Source: an uncultured Lacinutrix sp.
Lineage (GTDB): Bacteria > Bacteroidota > Bacteroidia > Flavobacteriales > Flavobacteriaceae
Assembly: GCF_947500605.1 (NCBI RefSeq)
Contig: NZ_CANMSJ010000001.1
Span: forward strand, 248,001 to 312,000
Length of the DNA: 64,000 bases
Reading direction: 5' to 3'
Part shown: positions 59,501 through 64,000 of the stretch, piece by piece
Numbering within the stretch: position 1 is the first letter of the stretch
How the letters are laid out: each line of letters begins with the position of its first letter
Notes under the pieces: generated by a model
What the model was told of the DNA's origin: nothing
Database searches by the model: none
The model's input: only the letters and a program-made list of their open reading frames with translations
Made by a program: the position numbers and the translations under genes

Positions 59501-60251
59501 CACGTACTAAATATTCGGCTTGATTAATCTCTAAGGTCTGTGCACCAATGTCTTGATTACTATTTTTAACTGCTTTTACAACTTGATTTAAACCAATATT
59601 GTATTGGCGCATTAATTCGGGATTAACATCGACTTGATATTCTTGAACATAACCACCAATAGAAGCGACTTCAGCAACACCACTAGCAGATGATAAACCA
59701 TATTTTACATAGTAATCTTGAATACTTCTTAGTTCTTGTAAGTCCCAACCGCCAGTCACGTTTCCGTCTGCGTCTCGACCTTCTAAAGTGTACCAAAATA
59801 TTTGCCCTAAACCTGTAGCATCCGGTCCTAAAGCAGGATTTACATCTTCTGGCAATAAGTTACTTGGTAAAGAATTTAGCTTTTCTAAAATACGACTACG
59901 GCTCCAGTAAAACTCAACATCTTCTTCAAAAATGACGTAGATACTAGAGAATCCAAACATAGATGAGCTACGAATGGTTTTTACTCCAGGAATTCCCAAT
60001 AGGGAAGAGGTTAATGGATAGGTAATTTGATCCTCAATATCTTGAGGCGATCGGCCATCCCATTTAGTGAATACAATTTGTTGGTTTTCACCAATATCAG
60101 GAATGGCATCTACAGCAACAGGATCACTTGGTAAAAAGCCAGTGTCCCAATTAAATGGAGCATTTACAGTTCCCCAACCAATAAAAAGGGCGAGTAATAA
60201 TACAGCTACGAGTTTATTTTCTATTAGAAATTTAATGCTTCTATTTAGCAT
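56466..60251 (-). CDS. cusA: CusA/CzcA-type heavy-metal RND efflux pump
   Basis: 1261 residues, clearly longer than CusA of E. coli (1047). It has FLIENKLVAVLLLALFIGWG, the first membrane segment; WSRSRILEKLNSLPSNLLPE, GIAIAIGTMVDVGVILAENM, GAEGKLFRPLAFTKTMALSA, GKEFMPSLNEGSFLLMPTSL and PLALAIIFLILYFQFKSVST. It pumps Cu(I)/Ag(I) (or a divalent metal) from periplasm to outside, with the CusB-type adaptor and TolC-like channel. The extra length includes a membrane-helix insert near residue 560-670 and two insertions made by palindromic DNA repeats (residues 448-462 and 789-802); the C-terminal tail comes from the purine tract. Confidence 0.93.
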   Translation of the reverse strand: MLNRSIKFLIENKLVAVLLLALFIGWGTVNAPFNWDTGFLPSDPVAVDAIPDIGENQQIVFTKWDGRSPQDIEDQITYPLTSSLLGIPGVKTIRSSSMFGFSSIYVIFEEDVEFYWSRSRILEKLNSLPSNLLPEDVNPALGPDATGLGQIFWYTLEGRDADGNVTGGWDLQELRSIQDYYVKYGLSSASGVAEVASIGGYVQEYQVDVNPELMRQYNIGLNQVVKAVKNSNQDIGAQTLEINQAEYLVRGLGYVKSVEDIENAVVTSADFTSIKIKDIGKVTLGPAARRGILDKEGAEVVGGVVVARYGANPMEVITNVKAKINELKGGLPSKVLADGRTSQLTVVPFYDRTELIVETLDTLNEALTLEILITILVIIIMVFNLRASILISGLLPVAVLMVFVAMKLFNIDANIVALSGIAIAIGTMVDVGVILAENMIRHLDDNENVIPTARGTNDEESLQNNHNAIENNKLSINEIIYNATAEVSGAILTAVLTTIISFVPVFTMIGAEGKLFRPLAFTKTMALSASLVIALFLIPPFAAYLFRKTILKNSFRYFLNGVLILAGIAIIIYGFWLGLLLVAFGITGLLGVLKRLDKKKINLINIIMSSIAIVCLLAEYWRPLGFNRSIIVNLIFVAIICFGILGVFSVFRRYYSQILSWALANKVLFLIIPATVLITGFWIMKNTGKEFMPSLNEGSFLLMPTSLPHAGVEENKRVLQQLDMAVATIPEIETVVGKAGRTDSPLDPAPLSMYENMIQYKSEYMRNSEGKRQRYKVNADGLFELKNGMSLRAEQSEAWQSLNAKEQLIEDNNGEYYRNWRPEIKSPDDIWNEIVRVTKLPGVTSAPKLQPIETRLVMLQTGMRAPMGIKVKGQDLKQIEAFGLELERLLKQAEGVKIEAVFADRIVGKPYLLIDIDREKIARYGISIADVQSVLKVAIGGMPLTQTVEGRERYAVRVRYPRELRGNPEDIKDIYIPVETGSPVPLSELATIKYEQGPQVIKSEDTFLVGYVLFDKLDGFAEVDVVENAQALFQQKIESGDLIVPKGISYKFTGTYENQLRAEKTLSVVVPLALAIIFLILYFQFKSVSTSLMVFTGITVAFAGGFIMIWLYGQDWFFNFSVFGENMRDLFNMKTINLSVAVWVGFIALFGIATDDGVVMATYLTQTFDREKPSDKKSIRAAALHAAEKRIRPCLMTTVTTILALLPVLTSTGKGSDIMIPMAIPIFGGMVIDITSYFIVPVLYSWREEIKVKRLKMKVKN
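57847..57886 (-). repeat. palindromic repeat within the RND pump gene (TGTCATTGCGAG type)
   Basis: The minus strand reads TGTCATTGCGAG ... GTGGCAATCTCT, with arms CGCAAT and ATTGCC. This is the form of short intergenic palindromes common in Bacteroidota. It is read in frame as MSLRAEQSEAWQSL (residues about 789-802) and is more GC-rich than its neighbours. Confidence 0.8.
58865..58908 (-). repeat. palindromic repeat within the RND pump gene (TGTCATTCCGA type)
   Basis: The minus strand reads TGTCATTCCGACAGCGCG ... ACGAGGAATCTCTTC, with GGAAT/ATTCC arms. This is a second, different intergenic-type element, read in frame as VIPTARGTNDEESLQ (residues about 448-462). Normal CusA proteins have a short loop here between ENMIRHL and the ATAEVSGA helix. 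Confidence 0.85.
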
Positions 60252-60368
60252 AAGGTTTGATGTTTAAAACAATTAGAAAGAGATGCCATCCCAAATAGGA
60301 AAACACCGAATACAGTACATTATCCTAATGATATAAATCACTGGATAATACAGTCTATTGTTTTAAAA

Positions 60369-60782
60369 TCAGATTAAATAAGTCTCGTCTAACTTAAAGA
60401 TTTGCGTTCTGACGAGTGGTGGTTGATACGTTTCAAACGTAGAGGTGTTATTTTCGACACCTTCAAAAAGATTGATATACGTATAAACAAATGAAGCTAT
60501 AAAAACTTGTTGTTCAAAAGGAATTTGGTCTACTTGTAGTTGTAATTCATTTTGACCATCAACTACTAATTGTTCATCATTACAGCAGTTTTTCTTTGTA
60601 ATAGAACATTTTTTAGTTGCAGGTTTTTCCATTTTCATGCCGCAACCTTCTGCTTTGTTAAACAATGCAGTTTCTACTAAAGTATCGCCACAATAATGCA
60701 TGTTCATAGTGAATGACAGTGTAGAGAATAACACTACAATAGCCATTGCAAAAGACATTATTTTATGGAAAAATTTCTTCAT
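60369..60782 (-). CDS. HYC_CC_PP family small exported cysteine-rich protein
   Basis: 137 residues. A hydrophobic signal (SFAMAIVVLFSTLSFTMN) is followed by the MHYCGDTL motif, GCGMKMEKP, KKCSITKKNCCND and a C-terminal PPLVR motif, the HYC...CC...PP signature. Such genes accompany copper efflux operons in Bacteroidota; the Cys residues may bind metal. It is the first gene of the copper operon, 117 bp before cusA. A minus-7 box only 9 bp upstream predicts an almost leaderless transcript. Confidence 0.85.
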   Translation of the reverse strand: MKKFFHKIMSFAMAIVVLFSTLSFTMNMHYCGDTLVETALFNKAEGCGMKMEKPATKKCSITKKNCCNDEQLVVDGQNELQLQVDQIPFEQQVFIASFVYTYINLFEGVENNTSTFETYQPPLVRTQIFKLDETYLI

Positions 60783-60790
60783 AATTATTG

Positions 60791-60798
60791 CAAAGGTA
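60791..60798 (-). promoter_or_regulatory. copper operon promoter, minus-7 box TACCTTTG
   Basis: An exact TAnnTTTG match on the minus strand, with a TTTTG minus-33 element 21 bp upstream (60820-60824). This is the only promoter in the window with both elements. It lies 9 bp from the start at 60782. Confidence 0.7.
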
Positions 60799-60991
60799 AT
60801 ATAACTTTTATATTTTATTCAAAATGTAGTGTTAATTTAGGGATTGGGAGTTTTTGAGGTGTTGGCTAATACAGAAGATGATTAGTACAAATTATTTATT
60901 TCTGAAAAAGTAATATTCTTAGCGAAAGAGGTAGAGTAGTTGTTAGAAAACAATTGAACGTTTTTAATTTTTTGTGGTTTTGAATCCAATC

Positions 60992-61039
60992 TTAACCTCT
61001 AAAAAAAGCCTCCGTAAGGAAGCTTTTTTTAGAGGTTAA
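60992..61039. terminator. strong bidirectional terminator
   Basis: TTAACCTCTAAAAAAAGC (60992-61009) is perfectly complementary to GCTTTTTTTAGAGGTTAA (61022-61039), an 18-bp stem with internal A/T runs. It terminates the small gene at 61046-61294 on the minus strand. The rest of 60783-61045 shows nothing beyond this and the copper promoter. Confidence 0.9.
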
Positions 61040-61045
61040 AAATAA

Positions 61046-61294
61046 TTAGATAAAACCGTTATTATATTGATTAATATCAATAGTATGATAGTTATTATTT
61101 TGATCTATATGATGTTCTATTCTAAATAAATCATTACCATCTAAATCTTTATACAGATCTATAATAATTTTACAATTATATAGTTTGTTACCATCAGTAA
61201 CTCCAGTGTTATAACTTTCTCGTTCGTTAACTTTAGTAAGCTTACCTTTCATTACTTTTTCGTCCAAATCTTGAACTGTTTTTTTTGCATCCAT
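61046..61294 (-). CDS. small protein of unknown function
   Basis: 82 residues from MDAKKTVQDLDEKVMKGK (61294). An ATG at 61324 lies upstream of the predicted transcription start of its promoter, so the shorter form is preferred. It has charged, soluble sequence (NCKIIIDLYKDLDGNDLFRI, EHHIDQNNNYHTIDINQYNN) and no signal peptide. I do not recognise a family. It lies next to the NACHT-TOPRIM gene in divergent orientation. Confidence 0.62.
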   Translation of the reverse strand: MDAKKTVQDLDEKVMKGKLTKVNERESYNTGVTDGNKLYNCKIIIDLYKDLDGNDLFRIEHHIDQNNNYHTIDINQYNNGFI

Positions 61295-61313
61295 AAATAG
61301 TGTATTGTTCAAA

Positions 61314-61321
61314 CAAAAATA
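61314..61321 (-). promoter_or_regulatory. minus-7 box TATTTTTG
   Basis: An exact TAnnTTTG match on the minus strand, 20 bp upstream of the preferred start at 61294; it supports that start over 61324. Confidence 0.5.
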
Positions 61322-61440
61322 CAAAATATAAATGCGTAAAACTTCTTTTTAAAAAATGAAGAAAAGGAGAGAAGTTGAAAGGGTGTGAAATGGAATTATT
61401 CTTTTATATTTACATTAAAGACCGATATATTATTTTTAAT

Positions 61441-64000
61441 ATGAATAAAAAAACAGATAGTTTAGAAGAACTTTCATTGTCAAAAATGAATGAGATAGTC
61501 ATTAGTCTATTGGAAAAAGAACGATATCATAATTTAAACAGTAATTCTTTTAATATTATTACTGGAGAAACAAAAGAAGGTTTGTCTGTATTAACAACAA
61601 CTTTTTATATCTACCAAAAGGAACTTTCTGGAAACAATGTTGATGCTAAAGATTTGATAGAAAAAATAAAATTAGCACATAAATCAACTAATCCAAACTT
61701 ATTAATTTTAGTAACTGGTTTTAATGTATCAGGTTCTGTTGCTAAATTACTTAAGCGTAGTATAGATTTTAATTTAGAGATTTTAGAAAGGGATAAGTTA
61801 TCTGGTTTAATTAATACTCATTATCCTAATTTTTGGACGTATCAAAACTTTGATCTTGTTAGTTATGAAAAGTGTTTCTTAGAAGAAATGGCTGAAAAAT
61901 CAGCTTTATTAAACATTCAAGGTCTTGAAAATAAAGCTAAAAAACTTATTAATATATACATAAAACCAAGAATTTTTGAAATTAAAGGTGATTTACAAAG
62001 TAATAGCACTCAGCTTAATCGTGTGAATGAAGTAGATATAATGAAAAGGAAAGAATCTTGTATTATTGAAGGTGATACCGGTTCAGGAAAGAGTACTTTG
62101 TTAAAAGAAATTGGACGTCTACAAATAGAAGAACAGAAAGATTTAAAAACACTTCCTATTTTTATATCTCCCACCTTACTTTTTAATTCAAATTTCAGTA
62201 TTGAAACAGTATCTAAAATTTTACTTAAAAAGGGTAAGGTTCTTGGTGAGTGGACTCAAATTATTGAATCATATAATATATTATTTCTAATTGATAATAT
62301 TGATGAGTTTGAAGAAAGAGAACAGAAGAATGTTATAGAACAACTAAATGAATTATCTAAATCGGATAAAATTCGTTTTATATTGACTACTAGATCAGTT
62401 AAAACAGGGAGTCTAACTTCTTATTGTAACAATCCTAGCCTATTTCAAATAAGAAAATTTAACGATTTACAGATAAAAGAATTTGCATCTAGATTTTTTA
62501 ATAATGAAGGAATTGCTAGTAATTTATTAGATGCGCTAGAGGATTATAGAATATTAGAGAGATTACCTTTAACTCCTCTTTCTTTATCTCTTATTGCCTT
62601 AGTTTATGAAAAGGAGAATTATGAAATACCTGCAACAATTTCTGATATTTATGACAATTTCAACCAACTTATTTTAGGGAAAATTACTGCTACTAAGAAA
62701 TTTGAAATTATAAATTTTAATTTTAGAGAACGTATATTATCTGTTTATGCACTTGAAATATTACAGAACAATAATAGTCGTCCATATACAAAAAATGATT
62801 TTATTAAGTATTTTAAGGAATATTTTAGAGCTAAGTCAAGTGGAGTAGATACTGAAGTCATAGAAGAATTTTTAGTGTTTTTTATTGATAATTCGGGAAT
62901 ATTAAAAATTGAAGAAGATAAGTTTATAAATTTTTCGCATAAATCATTTTTAGAATATTATGCATCATTAGAAATTTTTAAACATAAGAGAACTTTAGAA
63001 AATAAGTTAGTAGATAACTTTCTTGATTTAAACTGGCAAAATGTAGCAATATTTTTTGCCGGTCAGTCAAAAGATATGCCTGATTTTCTTCAAAATATTA
63101 TGAAGAAAATAAGAGGAGCTGAAAAACTAGACGATCATTACAATGCAATTCTTGGTTTGGGATACTTATTGCAAGCACTATATCAAACTGATAACAAACT
63201 TCGTAAAGAAGCTGTATTATTATCATTAAATCAAAGTTTAAATCTGCATGAATGGTATAAAAAAATTATATCGGATGGTGATATTTTGTTTTTTAAAAAA
63301 ATGAAGTTACCTGCATTATCAGTTTTTAACATGTATTTCTTTTACTTAAATTTTTTATCATCTACACTGAGTGAACCTTTAAAAATGGCTTTTGCCCAAT
63401 TATTAGAGGAATATAAAAAAGAAGGAGAGACAAACATCGGTTACCAACTTTTAACAATATCTGCAATCTTTCATTCAAAGAGGATGGGAGATTCTTCTTA
63501 CCTTCAAAAACTATTAGACGAAACAGCAATACTTAAAGACCCGTATCTTGTTACAGTAGCTGAGTTTGCTTTATATTTTAGTAGTAGTAATGATCATAAA
63601 GAAATGAAACAACAGTTACATAAAGCTTATAATAAAATGAGTAATGTAACTAAAGATTTAATAAATTTACCAGCGACTAGATTAAGGTTTTCTAATCTTG
63701 ATTTAATAGAGTCAAATAAAAGAGTCACTTTAATTACTGAGGGACCAACAGATGCAGAAATATTAGAACACGCTTTTACAATACTTACAAATGGAAAAAT
63801 ACCATATTGGAAAGTGAAACCAGCGGGAAATAAGGGCGGTGGAGCAAAAGAAGTTAAATTTATATTGGATAAATCAAAACCTTTAAATGGGGATAATGAT
63901 ACAATCATTGGATTATTCGACCATGATGCTGAAGGTATTAACCAATATGATGGATTACAGTTTGACAGCTATAAAGATTACGCAAGAGTTAAAAAAATGA
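61441..64000 (+). CDS. NACHT-type STAND NTPase with nuclease-like N-terminus and C-terminal TOPRIM-like domain (3' end beyond window)
   Basis: Open from 61441 to the last base, at least 853 codons with no stop. Residues about 15-150 resemble an Mrr-like endonuclease fold, possibly inactive (FYIYQKEL where Mrr has QxK; LLILVTGFNVSGSVAKLL then LEILERDKLSGLI). Residues 211-219 are Walker A GDTGSGKST; 281-290 Walker B LFLIDNIDEF; then FILTTRS (sensor), LPLTPLSL and NFSHKSFLEYYASL, the classical NACHT order. Residues about 540-755 are helical repeats. From 761: VTLITEGPTDAEILEHAF (TOPRIM Glu motif), AGNKGGGAKEVKF and TIIGLFDHDAEGINQ (DxD). The predicted role is anti-phage sensing with a TOPRIM effector. 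The start at 61441 is preferred; an in-frame ATG at 61390 exists, with a stop before it at 61357. Confidence 0.85.
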   Translation, partial: MNKKTDSLEELSLSKMNEIVISLLEKERYHNLNSNSFNIITGETKEGLSVLTTTFYIYQKELSGNNVDAKDLIEKIKLAHKSTNPNLLILVTGFNVSGSVAKLLKRSIDFNLEILERDKLSGLINTHYPNFWTYQNFDLVSYEKCFLEEMAEKSALLNIQGLENKAKKLINIYIKPRIFEIKGDLQSNSTQLNRVNEVDIMKRKESCIIEGDTGSGKSTLLKEIGRLQIEEQKDLKTLPIFISPTLLFNSNFSIETVSKILLKKGKVLGEWTQIIESYNILFLIDNIDEFEEREQKNVIEQLNELSKSDKIRFILTTRSVKTGSLTSYCNNPSLFQIRKFNDLQIKEFASRFFNNEGIASNLLDALEDYRILERLPLTPLSLSLIALVYEKENYEIPATISDIYDNFNQLILGKITATKKFEIINFNFRERILSVYALEILQNNNSRPYTKNDFIKYFKEYFRAKSSGVDTEVIEEFLVFFIDNSGILKIEEDKFINFSHKSFLEYYASLEIFKHKRTLENKLVDNFLDLNWQNVAIFFAGQSKDMPDFLQNIMKKIRGAEKLDDHYNAILGLGYLLQALYQTDNKLRKEAVLLSLNQSLNLHEWYKKIISDGDILFFKKMKLPALSVFNMYFFYLNFLSSTLSEPLKMAFAQLLEEYKKEGETNIGYQLLTISAIFHSKRMGDSSYLQKLLDETAILKDPYLVTVAEFALYFSSSNDHKEMKQQLHKAYNKMSNVTKDLINLPATRLRFSNLDLIESNKRVTLITEGPTDAEILEHAFTILTNGKIPYWKVKPAGNKGGGAKEVKFILDKSKPLNGDNDTIIGLFDHDAEGINQYDGLQFDSYKDYARVKKM

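Noticed and set aside
63627-63908. Minus-strand frame near the window end
   Set aside because: It is antisense to the NACHT-TOPRIM frame, which is open over the whole stretch and carries recognisable motifs.

Overview
The window is chromosomal DNA of a Flavobacteriia member (Bacteroidota), most likely a marine Flavobacteriaceae species; the genus cannot be fixed from the sequence. The reasons are the very AT-rich composition, T9SS/gliding-type surface proteins (PorP/SprF, a type B C-terminal sorting domain), absence of clear Shine-Dalgarno sites, and a repeated TAnnTTTG promoter element, the Bacteroidota minus-7 box, upstream of many genes. I see no rRNA, tRNA, insertion sequence, CRISPR array or prophage.

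Layout. 1-6.7 kb: secreted and surface proteins on the minus strand (start of a large adhesin-like protein, a PorP/SprF protein with 14 exact 16-residue repeats and a SPOR-like end, a type B sorted Ig-like protein, a beta-helix protein, a small exported protein). 7-12.2 kb: a DJ-1/PfpI lipoprotein and a TetR-headed operon of aldehyde, enone and quinone reductases with a perfect palindromic operator. 12.6-15.3 kb: an OmpA protein with two tandem copies of its barrel domain and a small porin. 15.5-36 kb: accessory redox and stress genes (LLM oxidoreductase, two ThiE-like proteins, LysE exporter, three AraC regulators, two ABM monooxygenases, BCCT transporter, AlkB, nitroreductase, MDR dehydrogenase, cupin, Yellow-like protein, enoyl-CoA hydratase, a 2OG-Fe(II) oxygenase, SDR, MarC, KefF-KefC). 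Several promoters here carry TTTATAC-like direct repeats spaced about two helical turns.

36.4-41.4 kb: a tight seven-gene operon ending in egtB-egtD and a racemase-family gene that lacks one catalytic cysteine. 41.4-49.3 kb: a degenerate Nudix (NrtR/AraR-like) regulator divergent from a polyol operon: outer-membrane protein, ribose-type ABC transporter, mannitol-type dehydrogenase and fructokinase. Candidate operators sit at both promoters.

49.5-60.8 kb: a copper/silver operon on the minus strand (HYC_CC_PP protein, CusA-type RND pump, TolC-like protein, AraC regulator with a metal-binding CxxC domain, CopA-type ATPase, CusB-type adaptor, HMA lipoprotein). The RND gene carries two different intergenic-type palindromic repeats in frame, and a truncated four-helix-bundle gene with a purine-rich tandem tract sits in the middle of the operon. 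61.4-64 kb: an ORF with no stop before the window edge, encoding a NACHT-type STAND NTPase with an N-terminal nuclease-like region and a C-terminal TOPRIM-like domain. It is the strongest candidate here for an undescribed anti-phage protein.
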